From: Candidatus Methanomethylophilaceae archaeon
Lineage (GTDB): Archaea; Thermoplasmatota; Thermoplasmata; Methanomassiliicoccales; Methanomethylophilaceae
Assembly: GCA_944320485.1 (NCBI GenBank)
Contig: CALUHQ010000050.1
Span: 24,013-88,012, forward strand
Direction of reading: 5' to 3'
DNA length: 64,000 bases
Shown: positions 9,223 to 19,199 of the stretch, piece by piece
How the letters are laid out: every line of letters begins with the position of its first letter
How positions within the stretch are numbered: the first letter of the stretch is position 1
The notes under the pieces: model-generated
Databases searched by the model: none
What the model was told of the DNA's origin: nothing
Seen by the model: the letters and a program-made list of their open reading frames with translations, nothing else
Made by a program: the position numbers and the translations under genes

Positions 9223-9467
9223 GGAATACGCCACGCATCGACACGGACATCCGTTGTGAGTTCAACAGTTCCCCGTACTCCGAGATGTGCCATGCCGCGA
9301 AGGATCCACAACTGGAACGCGATGGCCGGGACGCATATCGCCATCATGACCGGATCGGTTGTGGAAGAAAGGAACCCGATGACGTACAGCGAGATGCCGA
9401 CCAACGTGTACCAGAACATTCTGGGAACATACCTCAGCGTAATGTCGCTGTGCGAAGAGAAAACCAT
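9012..9467 (-). CDS. membrane protein of unknown function
   Basis: A 151-aa protein with helices at about 15-33, 37-60, 93-110 and 115-135 and an Arg-rich tail. Its 3' end overlaps the opposite gene 8560-9222 by 210 bp. The overlapped part reads as good membrane sequence in this strand and poor sequence in the other, so this strand is favoured. ATG 9467 is chosen by composition; the frame is open to 9542. Promoter module copy C lies about 60 bp upstream. Confidence 0.5.
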   Translation of the reverse strand: MVFSSHSDITLRYVPRMFWYTLVGISLYVIGFLSSTTDPVMMAICVPAIAFQLWILRGMAHLGVRGTVELTTDVRVDAWRIPHLTKGWMEVWCEEYGTVLIMLTWLVGCVAPASDSGIFLFTFSMFMHMMCWWESTRLMPGILDRRLPRSR

Positions 9468-9520
9468 CTCAGACCCCGAGAGACATCGGACTGCGGGATT
9501 TAGCGAGGGATGCGACGTAC

Positions 9521-9550
9521 CATCACTCGAAACCGAAACCACTTATAACT
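9521..9550. promoter_or_regulatory. promoter module copy C (divergent)
   Basis: CATCACTCGAAACCGAAACC followed by ACTTATAACT. Same box-plus-TATA layout as copies A, B, D and E, between divergent genes 9012-9467 and 9593-9967. Confidence 0.45.
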
Positions 9551-9592
9551 CGGACATAAGCATTAATCGATGGAGGGCGATGGAGCTTGAGC

Positions 9593-9967
9593 ATGAAGGC
9601 CATAAACTACGCCCACTTCCAAATCAGCATCCCCAGCAGGCTGGTGGCGGACGCGGAACGCATCGTCTTGGACAGGAAACTCCACCTCGACGTGGCCGAT
9701 CTGATCTGCGACGGTTCAAGGAGGCTTCTAGATCTTCTTGAAGGGAAGGCGCCGAGCGAGAAGTGGTTCATGGTTCAGAAGTACCTGCCCAGATTCCACG
9801 AGAAGGTTCTGAGGATCACTGTACGGATGCCTCCCGGTTTGCTTGATGCCGTGGATGCCGTGGAGGGAATCGATAGAGACGCTGTGATCATCGCCGCGCT
9901 GGCCCTGGCTCTGAGAGTTTATGACACCGACGCAGGAAGATTCTCGACACATCAAATAATATACTGA
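9593..9967 (+). CDS. tandem ribbon-helix-helix protein
   Basis: A 124-aa protein with two RHH-like units. Unit one is residues about 8-48 (strand 'FQISIPSRLVADAERIV' and a helix ending 'GSRRLLDLL'). Unit two is about 72-112 (strand 'LRITVRMPPGLLDAVDAVEG' and a hydrophobic helix). RHH proteins bind DNA as dimers, and two units in one chain suggest an intramolecular dimer. GGAG 8 nt before ATG sets the start. Paralogous to the next gene, 17 bp downstream; probably transcription regulators. Confidence 0.75.
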   Translation: MKAINYAHFQISIPSRLVADAERIVLDRKLHLDVADLICDGSRRLLDLLEGKAPSEKWFMVQKYLPRFHEKVLRITVRMPPGLLDAVDAVEGIDRDAVIIAALALALRVYDTDAGRFSTHQIIY

Positions 9968-9984
9968 GCCAGCATCCAGCCAAT

Positions 9985-10389
9985 ATGACCCTGCTCAAAA
10001 CAATAATGGCGGTCGTACCCAAGACGGTCGCCGAGGATCTGGAATACTATGCGGACGAGTCGGGACTCTACACCGACGCCGGCGAGATGGCCACGGAATC
10101 GGTCCGCCTCATGCTCATAGATGTCACAGCGGGATTCACTGACGAACTGGACAACATCTATGTTGAGTACATGGCGGTCCGCGAGAACGGACTCGATTCT
10201 GCACGCATCACAATCAGAATGACCGAGAGCATGGCCGCCGATCTGGAGAGACTGATCCCGACTACAGGCTATGACCTCGACAAGTTCGCGGGCATGGCCC
10301 TGATGAGGAGGATCAACGAGGTTGCCATGTACTTCGATGACAGAAGCGAGAGATTCGGAACTGACAAAGAGCGAAACAATAAGTCCTGA
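9985..10389 (+). CDS. tandem ribbon-helix-helix protein, paralog
   Basis: A 134-aa protein with the same two-unit plan as its neighbour. Unit one is 'TIMAVVPKTVAEDLEYYA' plus a helix (residues 6-45). Unit two is 'ARITIRMTESMAADLERL' plus the helix 'FAGMALMRRINEVAMYF' (about 72-115). A basic tail follows. Expressed with the upstream paralog from promoter copy C; the pair could form a hetero-oligomer or bind two operators. Confidence 0.75.
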   Translation: MTLLKTIMAVVPKTVAEDLEYYADESGLYTDAGEMATESVRLMLIDVTAGFTDELDNIYVEYMAVRENGLDSARITIRMTESMAADLERLIPTTGYDLDKFAGMALMRRINEVAMYFDDRSERFGTDKERNNKS

Positions 10390-10502
10390 CGAAACCAATA
10401 TCGCCGTGGCGGCGGGACTTGCAGAACATCCCATCCCTTCTCATCCCGCCGTCACCAATCCGAACTCATCAGATGCTCGAATGTCATGTGCAAAACACAA
10501 AA

Positions 10503-10790
10503 TCAATTCCCATCATCGATGAGATCACAACAAATTCTCAGATGTTTCGCTGTTTCAATCCCTTTGGGTGTCAGCCTGTACCATCTTCCCCGGGATCTCT
10601 CGACCTCGAAGGGTTCTATAATCCCTGCGTCCATCAGCAAGGTCACCTTGTCACGGATGATGTAATAGCTGTTGCTCAGGACAAGGAAGTCGCTCTCCCT
10701 GCGGTCCGACTCGGCCAGCATGACGATCATGCCTACGATGTGCCTCTCGGACAGCAGCTCGACGCCATTCATGGATGTGTGATATTCCAT
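10503..10790 (-). CDS. winged-helix regulator
   Basis: A 95-aa protein with the winged-HTH pattern: helix 'ERHIVGMIVMLAESD', recognition region 'YYIIRDKVTLLMDAGII', then a wing 'VERSRGRWYRLTPKGIETA'. The end of the wing, 'RLTPKGIE', is typical of PadR/MarR-like archaeal regulators. ATG 10790 (or 10772) is chosen because a TATA-like CATAAAAAC lies about 20 nt upstream; the frame stays open to 10859. Confidence 0.7.
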   Translation of the reverse strand: MEYHTSMNGVELLSERHIVGMIVMLAESDRRESDFLVLSNSYYIIRDKVTLLMDAGIIEPFEVERSRGRWYRLTPKGIETAKHLRICCDLIDDGN

Positions 10791-10880
10791 GTGGAAAAAT
10801 CCGTTTTTATGTGATGTGCCATGTGCATTTTGCCACATCTGATAAATAGCGCCTGGCACGATGCTCTTTTGAGGGAAAGC

Positions 10881-11621
10881 ATGGTGTTCTGCAACAAGTG
10901 TGGGAAAGATAACCCCGCCGAATCCGAGTTCTGCATCTTCTGCGGAGCCAAGATGGATCAGCCCGTTTCAATCGTAAGGATTTGCCAGAAGTGCGGATCC
11001 GAAAATCCAGATGAGGCGACATACTGCCTGAAATGCGGAAGCTCGTTGACCGTATATGGACCCGGAGAGGATGAGGTCATGTCAAAGCTGAGTCCTCTGG
11101 AACAGGCGACGACCAGGAACCTTACTAAGGAGAAGTGTCAGAGGTACCGTGCACCGGCGATTATTCTGAGCCTGATTTCGGGATTCACTATACTGATAAT
11201 GCTGTTTGCGGTTAATGTCGAACTTGTATACGGGCCAGGTGCAATGATAGAATTGAGTACAAATGAAACGCTGTACCATATTGTTTCAGAAATGGGTGCT
11301 CAATCTGTATTGTCGGAAAATATTTTGAGTATCCTCTTCTGGATGGCCGCATTGTTGGCTGTTGTTGGGTTGTTCATACCATTAGTATCATTTTTCTCTG
11401 GTTTTATTGGTTTTTTCATGATGATGCTGATGACGAGCATTACCGTGGATGTGTCTATTCTAGATGTTAACGCGGAAGTACCCTTTGGATTCCCCATAGC
11501 AGTCATGTTTATCGCAATGATCATCTCTGGGATTGCAGCAGGTTGTTCCAACTACTATGGTGTTCAATTTAGAACAGTAAAGGGGAAGGCGTGCATTCAA
11601 GAATACTGCCCGTTCTGCTGA
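10881..11621 (+). CDS. double zinc-ribbon membrane protein
   Basis: A 246-aa protein. Two zinc ribbons at the N-terminus (residues 4-21, CNKC…CIFC, and 33-53, CQKC…CLKC), a cytoplasmic linker with a basic helix, then four hydrophobic segments at about 93-113, 153-173, 175-200 and 205-230. It ends CPFC, a further Cys pair. Zinc-ribbon plus membrane architecture is common in archaeal proteins of unknown role. The DNA after about 11140 is more A+T-rich than its neighbours. A hairpin at 11636 probably ends transcription. Confidence 0.75.
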   Translation: MVFCNKCGKDNPAESEFCIFCGAKMDQPVSIVRICQKCGSENPDEATYCLKCGSSLTVYGPGEDEVMSKLSPLEQATTRNLTKEKCQRYRAPAIILSLISGFTILIMLFAVNVELVYGPGAMIELSTNETLYHIVSEMGAQSVLSENILSILFWMAALLAVVGLFIPLVSFFSGFIGFFMMMLMTSITVDVSILDVNAEVPFGFPIAVMFIAMIISGIAAGCSNYYGVQFRTVKGKACIQEYCPFC

Positions 11622-11635
11622 TTCGAATGTAAATT

Positions 11636-11651
11636 GGGGGTTAAATCCCCC
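11636..11651. terminator. bidirectional hairpin terminator
   Basis: GGGGG-TTAAAT-CCCCC between convergent genes 10881-11621 and 11661-13601, followed by a second small palindrome CATAAA-CTG-TTTATG. Each arm is flanked by A/T-rich bases. Confidence 0.55.
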
Positions 11652-11660
11652 ATAAACTGT

Positions 11661-13601
11661 TTATGGAAGGTTTATGAACCATCCAAGGTACTTGTCAAGG
11701 AGATCTGCAATCGCATTTGCAAACACAAATCCGATTAGTATCAGAACTCCTCCGATGATGATTATCAGCCAGTTTCCTCTCGAAGCACCATAGAGGAGAA
11801 TTCCTGCACCTAACAGTATGAGAATCAGACGGATGATCTCTCCGAGGTCATTCTCCACTATGGGTTCCGGCGGATCGGGAATATCTGGAACATCGGGATC
11901 GATGAACTCTATTCCAGTTGCGTCCAGATGTAGCTTCGAGACAGGTTCACCACTATAGTACATCGATGATATGCTGAGACGTGCTCCGTCATCCAGGAAA
12001 ATGAGATCCGCCGTATCTGGATTGCTGACGTCGAACGTGTTCAATGGCTTTCCTTCATCGGACCATATCATCACGAATCCCGTCTGATTCACGGTGTTGT
12101 CTCCGACTTCCAGATCATAGTCCTGCGAGAATAGAGGTGTGAATATCACATCCTTGTATTCTACAGTCGTAGCTTTCTGGTTGCCGTCGACGTCCGTGAA
12201 GGTGTAGTCTGTGATGACGATGTCACCCCTACAGAACAGAGACATCGAGTCCATGGTCATTGTGTAGCTGTCCTTCTTGATCTCCTCGCCGTGTGTGTCC
12301 CAATACTCGTAGAGCTGTTGCATCGCGAGCGTGGTTATCATCATCTTCTGTTCGGAGGTCAAACGGACATTCTCATAGGTATCCGGAACAACAAGTGTCG
12401 TCAGGTAAGCGGATGCCTCTCCCGCAAGGTCATACATCTCCCAGACAGCGATGGCACTGCTGTTCACATCGATCAATGTGGAGTATGTAGTGTTCAGGAG
12501 CATCTGGTATCTGGCAAGGACATCCGTTATGTCTACAGTCTGACTGTTCTCATCCTCTTTGACGATAATCTTCAGATTGACCTTGTCGTATGCCGTATCC
12601 CCATCAATAGTGACATCACATGAGGGCTTGTACTTGTTGTTGACCGTGCTTGAGTCTGGATCGTACTGCTGTTGGTAGTTGTACGCAGTGATGACGCGAG
12701 TCGTATCGTTCACCATCACAACCATTCCTGCGGACACATCGGCTCCACGAACATCGTAAACCTGTGTGATGTTTCCACAATATGTCACACCGGATTCAAG
12801 TTCATAGACTCCAGGAATGAAATCTGGTCCGAGATCGGTCCATTCACCGCCTTTGACATATGCGTTGTTTCCGCCAATCCCTGCGGGAGTGAGGACTGCG
12901 TCATCGGAAGCATAGATCTCGCCACCTGCGATATAGACGAGATTCTTGCTGGAATCCGCATCGCGGACAACACCGCCGACACGGATGTTGAATGGTTCTC
13001 CGGCAGAAGCGGAGATAGTCATCGAGCTATCGAAGGTCAATGCGAGTTTCAGCTTCCCATCGCCATAAGTCTCGACATACTGGTTCCACTCTGTTGTACG
13101 GTTCCCAATGTCTTCCCAATGTGCATTGACCTGGGATGCGGCATTGTATAACAGAGTGCCGATATTCACATAGATCTCAGACCTTTCCAACACTTCAGAT
13201 GTGTCATATTCCTTGTTCACATCCCAGAGTCCCGCACAGGTAATCTCTGCCTGCCTTATCCAGTGCTCCTCGGTAAGAGGCCACATGTTGGAATACTGTG
13301 AGAGGGAGTTCACATAATATTGAACGCCTGCTGACAAAGAGGAAGCTAGTATTCTGGCTTCATCTGCCCTACTTTGAATTTCGGTACTGTCATCGGGATG
13401 AAGGATGCCGTGAAGTGCGTATCCTGCGGCACCACCAGCTATAAAAGCCAGAACTGTCGAGATGATGGCAATTGTCATCGGATCTACGAAAGCATCAGTC
13501 TCCTCCACGACATCCTCATCGTTCACCATCACGACGGTCCCCGCCATCATGACGATCATCACTGAGGCGACGGCCATCAGTTTCTTTCTGGTCGGGTTCA
13601 T
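11661..13601 (-). CDS. large membrane-anchored surface protein
   Basis: A 646-aa protein. N-terminal hydrophobic helix (9-26), a second helix (about 42-66), a long extracytoplasmic region of mixed helix and strand with many Asn-X-Ser/Thr sites, an acidic proline linker ('DPDVPDIPDPPEPIVEND') and two closely spaced C-terminal helices (about 585-635). It lacks InlB repeats, unlike its operon partners. Its first codons overlap the end of the preceding gene by 4 bp (ATGA), so it is the last gene of the 23386-11661 operon. Function unknown. Confidence 0.82.
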   Translation of the reverse strand: MNPTRKKLMAVASVMIVMMAGTVVMVNDEDVVEETDAFVDPMTIAIISTVLAFIAGGAAGYALHGILHPDDSTEIQSRADEARILASSLSAGVQYYVNSLSQYSNMWPLTEEHWIRQAEITCAGLWDVNKEYDTSEVLERSEIYVNIGTLLYNAASQVNAHWEDIGNRTTEWNQYVETYGDGKLKLALTFDSSMTISASAGEPFNIRVGGVVRDADSSKNLVYIAGGEIYASDDAVLTPAGIGGNNAYVKGGEWTDLGPDFIPGVYELESGVTYCGNITQVYDVRGADVSAGMVVMVNDTTRVITAYNYQQQYDPDSSTVNNKYKPSCDVTIDGDTAYDKVNLKIIVKEDENSQTVDITDVLARYQMLLNTTYSTLIDVNSSAIAVWEMYDLAGEASAYLTTLVVPDTYENVRLTSEQKMMITTLAMQQLYEYWDTHGEEIKKDSYTMTMDSMSLFCRGDIVITDYTFTDVDGNQKATTVEYKDVIFTPLFSQDYDLEVGDNTVNQTGFVMIWSDEGKPLNTFDVSNPDTADLIFLDDGARLSISSMYYSGEPVSKLHLDATGIEFIDPDVPDIPDPPEPIVENDLGEIIRLILILLGAGILLYGASRGNWLIIIIGGVLILIGFVFANAIADLLDKYLGWFINLP

Positions 13602-15865
13602 AGGAAGTTCCTCGCCAGCATTATCAGAGCAATCACAACGATGATGATGACCACAGCATAGAGCAGCCAGTCGCTACCTCCGCCATCGTCTTCTCCGTTA
13701 CCGCCACCGCCCCCTCCTCTGTCCAGGTCGAAGGTCGTTTCGGCGTGTTCGCTCTCGTTCCCCTCGGAATCGTACACCCAGAGCTTGACCTCATAGTGTC
13801 CGTCCTTCCAATCGTCGGTAGTCGTGATCGAGACCTCATCGAAGTCGGTCCCGTTTATCGTCCATTTGACAGACCTGTATCCCGTGGAATCCTTGGCACT
13901 CAAAGCGAAATTCCCGTCCTCCAACGGGGTCTTGGTTATGACTGCCTTCAGCTCCTCGTCGGAGGTATCTCCCTCTGGAGTCTGGTCGACCACGACGTGA
14001 ATCTGCATCGACGTCTCGTGGCCTCCGGCCTCGGCTGTTATGGTGTAGTAAGCTGTCTTGGTGTAGGTATGCGTCAGGGTCTTTGCGGTAGTGTCCTCCG
14101 GATCGCTACCGTCGCCCCAGGTGATAGTGTTCACACCTGTTCCTACGGCTTCGTCACTGAGGGTCAGCTTTATGGTCCCGTTCCCGTAGTCCTCAGTCTC
14201 GAAGAATGGCACCCAGTGGGCAACCAGTACCATGTCCTTCGTGATCTGCTTTCCTCCCACTCCGAATACCCATGGCTGGGCGTCATCGCCCTGCGGATAC
14301 CATCCAGCGAACATGTATCCAGATTTGGTGGGTTCCGTAACCGCGGTGATCGTACTTCCCGAAGGAGCCATCACGGTGGACGGGGTCGGGACACCGCCGT
14401 CGGCATTGAAGGAAATCTCGAACTCCCTGCTCTCCTCCTCGGACGAGCCGACCTCCCAGACGGCATAGAACATCTTGTCGGACGAGACCTTGACGGACAC
14501 GTCGACGTTGTGATTGACCGTCGCATCCTCCCCGGATGTATCGGACCATCCGACGAGCTTGTGTCCGTCCCTGGTAAAGCCATGTCCAGGCATCGCAACG
14601 GACATCCCGGATTCAACCACGGCTTTGAGCTGTATGTCGTCGCCTCCGTTAGCGTTGAATGTGACCGTTACCGCATCAGCAGCATCCTCGTCGATCCAGT
14701 ATGCGTAAGCATAGATCGTCTGCTGTGATTCAGGTATCTTGTACCCATATCCAGGTGCGAATATCGTGTTCGGACTGCCAGACAGATACCATCCACCCAG
14801 AACGTTACCCGGAGATTCGTATCCGGCCTGAACAGAACTTGGCATGTAATATATGCTGTCAGTTTGAACCGCTTCGGCGGTGATGCTGAACGAATCAAGT
14901 CCCTCAGCACCCCCTGCGACAAACACAATGGCCTTCGTCTGTGCGAGCCAATGTGCCTGGAAATCCTGTGTGGGTACCCCAGCGTGTGCCGTGTAGAGGG
15001 ATTCGAGTGCGTATACGCTCGAATTGCCTCCGCCGTCCACTCCTGTCCACCCGTCGAGATTGTATCCAGACATCGATGCGACTGTTGGTCCCCTCAGTAT
15101 CGTAGCAGTTCCCGCAGGTATGGTCTCAGCGGGAATCGACGATCCAGTACCTCCATTGAGATCATAGATAATGGTCGTAGGCCGATCCATATCGGACATT
15201 ACGGAGATGACGAACCATGCGGATTTGCTCCCAACGAATTGAGAGATGGAGACCTCCACATAGTACACTCCCGACTCTCTGGGTGCGATACCTTCCGCCA
15301 GGAAGATCTTACCATCCTCGACATCGCCCCATGACCTCAAGGTGACGAAATCCTGGGTTTTCACCGGAAATACGTCAGCCATGTACTTGTCCTCCCAACC
15401 ATCCTCGTCGTAGAGGGATACCTTGAAAGTCTCGCCGTAATCAAGCGATTCCAGTCCCTCGTCGGTAAGATGGGTTCCATTCCCACTCTGCCAAACGGCC
15501 TTGAGCGTGGTATTGCCTTCGGGGGTGAAATCCTCACCAGGCTTCCACGTCTTCTCTGGATTAGAGGCGTCCTGCCATCCTACAAGGTATCCATCGCTCT
15601 TGGTGTACGATGCCGCAGGAAGCTGTACAGTGTTCCCTTTCTTGATCTTGTACGTGTCCGAAGCCCAGCTCGGCGACGTTCCGCCATTGGGATCCAGCGT
15701 GAGCTCCCAATAGGATGTGCCTGCCGTGGAGTAGCCGTCATCCCCGTAGATTCCCGTCCCCTCCGATTCGGTTTCGGCAGAGGACGGGAATGCGAAGGCC
15801 AGACATGACGCAGTGACTATGAACACCGCCACCAACGCCATGATCCGGCCAGCATTCTCTCTCAT
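13598..15865 (-). CDS. InlB-repeat surface protein with PKD-like region
   Basis: A 755-aa protein. Signal peptide about 1-31. Five InlB/Listeria-Bacteroides-type repeats, each with N-G-G early and a G-W late ('GYLVGWQD', 'GYNLDGWTG', 'GHKLVGWSDTSG', 'GYMFAGWYPQG' among them), between about 50 and 525. Residues about 530-715 hold two Ig/PKD-like domains ('NTITWGDGSDPEDT'). A Gly/Asp-rich linker, a TM helix and a short basic tail follow. InlB B-repeats are stalk modules in adhesins of Listeria, Bacteroidetes and gut methanogens. Overlaps the next gene by 4 bp. Confidence 0.85.
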   Translation of the reverse strand: MRENAGRIMALVAVFIVTASCLAFAFPSSAETESEGTGIYGDDGYSTAGTSYWELTLDPNGGTSPSWASDTYKIKKGNTVQLPAASYTKSDGYLVGWQDASNPEKTWKPGEDFTPEGNTTLKAVWQSGNGTHLTDEGLESLDYGETFKVSLYDEDGWEDKYMADVFPVKTQDFVTLRSWGDVEDGKIFLAEGIAPRESGVYYVEVSISQFVGSKSAWFVISVMSDMDRPTTIIYDLNGGTGSSIPAETIPAGTATILRGPTVASMSGYNLDGWTGVDGGGNSSVYALESLYTAHAGVPTQDFQAHWLAQTKAIVFVAGGAEGLDSFSITAEAVQTDSIYYMPSSVQAGYESPGNVLGGWYLSGSPNTIFAPGYGYKIPESQQTIYAYAYWIDEDAADAVTVTFNANGGDDIQLKAVVESGMSVAMPGHGFTRDGHKLVGWSDTSGEDATVNHNVDVSVKVSSDKMFYAVWEVGSSEEESREFEISFNADGGVPTPSTVMAPSGSTITAVTEPTKSGYMFAGWYPQGDDAQPWVFGVGGKQITKDMVLVAHWVPFFETEDYGNGTIKLTLSDEAVGTGVNTITWGDGSDPEDTTAKTLTHTYTKTAYYTITAEAGGHETSMQIHVVVDQTPEGDTSDEELKAVITKTPLEDGNFALSAKDSTGYRSVKWTINGTDFDEVSITTTDDWKDGHYEVKLWVYDSEGNESEHAETTFDLDRGGGGGGNGEDDGGGSDWLLYAVVIIIVVIALIMLARNFL

Positions 15866-15869
15866 GTTC

Positions 15870-18800
15870 TTACCTCCTTACCAAGATGACGATGAATAGA
15901 ATCAGACAGATGGCAACCAGTATCCAGATGACGGCATCGTTGCCGCCACCCGTATCGTCATCATCGTCGCCACCGTCCTGACCGCCGCCCGAACCGTCCG
16001 TCCAGGCAGCCATCAGTGTTATGTCCGATGTTATGGGCGTGTTCTCGAAGTCGAACTCCTTGCCATCAAGCATCCATCCGTCGAATGTGTACCCTTCGCG
16101 GACGGGATCCTCGGGCCTCTCGGCATGACCTCCCGAAGCTATGCTCTGGGATGTCACCGGGGTCCCGCCGTTCGAGTTGAAAACCACATCGAAGGTATCG
16201 GTGGATTCACCGACCGCTCTCCATATAGCGAACAGGTCAAGATCCTCAGAGACGGGGATCAACTGACCAGGAGAACAATAGACGTTGTCCGATCCAGGAT
16301 CGTTCGCCCAACCGATGAAGTTGTATCCATCACGTTTGGGTTCTGTATCCGGAATCTGGATCTCGACGCTGTCCTCCCCCTCCAGGATCTGTCCCATCAT
16401 ATTGTCGGGCATCTCCGTGACACTTGTGTCGGAGACGTTCGGGAAGAACGTTACGGAGACCATACTTCCTCCTACGGACCATATCGCATAGAGCGTGAAG
16501 TCGTTGGCACTGCTGACTGCCTGACTGGAATCATATCCTCCGTTCAGGGCTTTCTCGTCGGTGTCCCATCCGTTAAAGATGTAGACCGTACCGTCAGCAC
16601 CGACACGGGTGGGTTCCTCCGACGGAAGGGTGAAGTGGGACCATCCCTCGGAGTCGGTGGGCTCCACCTTCGGATCGGGGACGCCTTCGATGACGTCCCC
16701 CTCCCCGCCGTTGCCGTCGAACGTCAGGGTGTGGGAATCCTTGCCGTCCCCCCACACCGCCATCAGGATGATCTCAGAGGTCTGTCCCGAGGTTCCATAG
16801 AACACGACAATGTCGCCTGGAGAATAGACGACATCATCCTCGCTGATGATGCCCGATCCGTTGACCGACCATCCCACGAACGTCCTACCCGCCAGGGTGG
16901 GGATGTAGTCCTCGTCGCTGGGAATCGTGAACGTCCAGTATGTGGCCGCGGTCAACTCCTCCAACGGGGAGGGCTCGCCGTTGGGCCATGTACCACCGTT
17001 GGCATCGAACTTCAAAACATAGGTGCATCTGTTGTCCCCCCACACGGCGTAGATGGTTTTGGAATCCGAGACATCAATCTTGGAACCAGCCTCATACTCC
17101 ACATCATCGACGGTTCCCTCCCCGGGGGTGATCTTCTCTGAAGACCATCCCAGGAACAGATAGCCGAGGTAGACGGGCTGTTCGCTTCTCACGGTGAATT
17201 CATACGAATTGCCGTCCGAACCCCTGGAATCCGTGTATGTAGATTCGTAGGTGTCTGGCCACAGACCCTCGTTGGCATCGTAAGTGAGGCTGAACGTGTT
17301 GATGTTCTCTTCCCATATCGCATGGAGTGTAGTGACATCCTCGTAGACGGTTAACTCGGTCAATTGGTTTGATTGGTATCCGTACTGTGGGACGTTAGAA
17401 CCTTCTACCGCCCATCCGAGGAACGTGTAGCCTGTCTGAACAGGCTTCATTGTAGTTATGGTGAACGTGTACGATGACGCTGTTCCGGTATTCACCGTCT
17501 CGTTCGGTGCGTCACCAATCCACGATCCACCGTTGGGATCGTAGATGATGGTGCGCGTATGGGTGGAAGTCTCTCCCAGGACGGTCAGAGTCTTGCTCTC
17601 GGAATAGCCGGAGCCGTCAACCGATGAAGCGATAAGCGTCACCGTACCGGGACTGAGCCCTATGATGACCGCATATCCCCCGGTGGATGTTGTGTCTTGG
17701 GATGAGATCCTGGCCGATCCCGTCCCATCCATCAAAGAGAATCTGACGCCTCTGTCGTCGGCGGTCGACGGGTAGGATGTCGCCTCTATAGTGATGCTTT
17801 GGCCGACAGAGACCACCGACGACCCTGTGATGTTGATGTCCGTAACGGGGAAGATGTTCTGAACCCATTGGGCGTACAGCGTCACACCATCGCTTTCAGG
17901 GATCCAAGTCTCATCATCGAGAATATCGCTCCCAGATTTGGTTGTAGACCATCCGGCGAAAGTGTATCCGGCACGTTCCATCCCATCCTGCGGCAGGTAG
18001 ACCGCATCACCCGCCTCCACTTCAACAGAGAGCGAAGGGGTTCCGCCATTGGCATCAAAGTTGACAGTGTAGCTCTCAGCGCTATTGTCAACCCAGTATC
18101 CTCCAAGGTAGAACTGTCCCGTCACCCTGTATCCCATCCCGGGTGCCAGGACGACATCCTCATTGCCACGGATCACCCATCCTCCGAAGTGGTATCCTTC
18201 GGGAATCTCAACATCCTCACCCGGGGTCTCCTTGAGCGTCAGTACATCGCCGTATGACGCGGACACACCCTCGACGCCCGGTGCGTTCAGCGGGTTGTAA
18301 ACGATGGCATAGGAACTTGCAAGCCACTGAGCAGTGGCTGTAATGTTCTGCCTATCGATGTTCATGGTGTATTCCCCGTTGGCGGGGAATGTGGCCTCTT
18401 GCCCATCGATGGAGATGCGCCATCCCAAAAGGGTGTGTCCATTGTAGGATACGTCATCGCCATCGTAGAGGGTGATTGTCGTTCCCACCGGTCCGCTCTT
18501 GGACGGGAGGCTTGAACCCGATGCAGCGGATCCGCCGTTGAGATCGAACGACACGGTGCATTCCGTGTCCATAGCTGACGGTAAAACAATCACAAACCAG
18601 AGTGTTGTTGGATTCGTGAACCATTTCATCGTCCATTCTACAAGGTATACCCCGGGTTGAGTTATGTTACCGTAAATCAAACAACTGTTATTAACGGATT
18701 CATTCCAACCCATCCAATCAGGCATATTTACTATCGTAACCTGTCCAGTTAGCCCCTCTTCGCTGTTCGCTATATCCCATAGGTTGAATTCCAGATACTC

Positions 18801-19199
18801 TCCAGAGTCGGGATAATAGTCTGTCACATGCCTTCCACTGAGTTGACCCCATTCTGCATAGAATGAAGCATCACTGGTAACAGTGAATTTGTATCCTGGG
18901 TCATAGGATGTTCCACTAGTTGACCCAAGATGCCAAGCCTTCAGGTAGTACCCATCACGTGTGAACATAGTGACGGGAAGTTCGATCGACTGATCCTCAT
19001 GAACCGTGTATGTCCTTGAGGAATCGCCGTCGGCGGTTCCTGAATTACCATAGAATGTTATCGTATGAGTCTCAGTCGTGTCGTATGTAGCATCAGACTG
19101 GTCGCCACCGATGTTGACGACCGCCATCGAACCCAGGATGAGGACGATGGCGAATATCGTCATCAATATATTGCAACTGTGTCCGCATCTTTCCATCAT
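15870..19199 (-). CDS. giant InlB-repeat surface protein
   Basis: A 1109-aa protein. Signal or anchor helix about 8-28. Ten InlB-type repeats along the chain (G-W cores such as 'YTFAGWSTTKSG', 'YTFLGWAVEG', 'YNFIGWANDPG'). A bacterial-Ig-like (Big_2) domain at about 460-545 contains 'NITGSSVVSVGQSITIEATS'. The C-terminus has a Gly/Asp-rich linker, a TM helix ('VIWILVAICLILFIVILV') and an RR tail. It overlaps the gene before it by 4 bp and is 4 bp from the next one. It probably forms a long stalk-like adhesin; ligand unknown. Confidence 0.86.
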   Translation of the reverse strand: MMERCGHSCNILMTIFAIVLILGSMAVVNIGGDQSDATYDTTETHTITFYGNSGTADGDSSRTYTVHEDQSIELPVTMFTRDGYYLKAWHLGSTSGTSYDPGYKFTVTSDASFYAEWGQLSGRHVTDYYPDSGEYLEFNLWDIANSEEGLTGQVTIVNMPDWMGWNESVNNSCLIYGNITQPGVYLVEWTMKWFTNPTTLWFVIVLPSAMDTECTVSFDLNGGSAASGSSLPSKSGPVGTTITLYDGDDVSYNGHTLLGWRISIDGQEATFPANGEYTMNIDRQNITATAQWLASSYAIVYNPLNAPGVEGVSASYGDVLTLKETPGEDVEIPEGYHFGGWVIRGNEDVVLAPGMGYRVTGQFYLGGYWVDNSAESYTVNFDANGGTPSLSVEVEAGDAVYLPQDGMERAGYTFAGWSTTKSGSDILDDETWIPESDGVTLYAQWVQNIFPVTDINITGSSVVSVGQSITIEATSYPSTADDRGVRFSLMDGTGSARISSQDTTSTGGYAVIIGLSPGTVTLIASSVDGSGYSESKTLTVLGETSTHTRTIIYDPNGGSWIGDAPNETVNTGTASSYTFTITTMKPVQTGYTFLGWAVEGSNVPQYGYQSNQLTELTVYEDVTTLHAIWEENINTFSLTYDANEGLWPDTYESTYTDSRGSDGNSYEFTVRSEQPVYLGYLFLGWSSEKITPGEGTVDDVEYEAGSKIDVSDSKTIYAVWGDNRCTYVLKFDANGGTWPNGEPSPLEELTAATYWTFTIPSDEDYIPTLAGRTFVGWSVNGSGIISEDDVVYSPGDIVVFYGTSGQTSEIILMAVWGDGKDSHTLTFDGNGGEGDVIEGVPDPKVEPTDSEGWSHFTLPSEEPTRVGADGTVYIFNGWDTDEKALNGGYDSSQAVSSANDFTLYAIWSVGGSMVSVTFFPNVSDTSVTEMPDNMMGQILEGEDSVEIQIPDTEPKRDGYNFIGWANDPGSDNVYCSPGQLIPVSEDLDLFAIWRAVGESTDTFDVVFNSNGGTPVTSQSIASGGHAERPEDPVREGYTFDGWMLDGKEFDFENTPITSDITLMAAWTDGSGGGQDGGDDDDDTGGGNDAVIWILVAICLILFIVILVRR

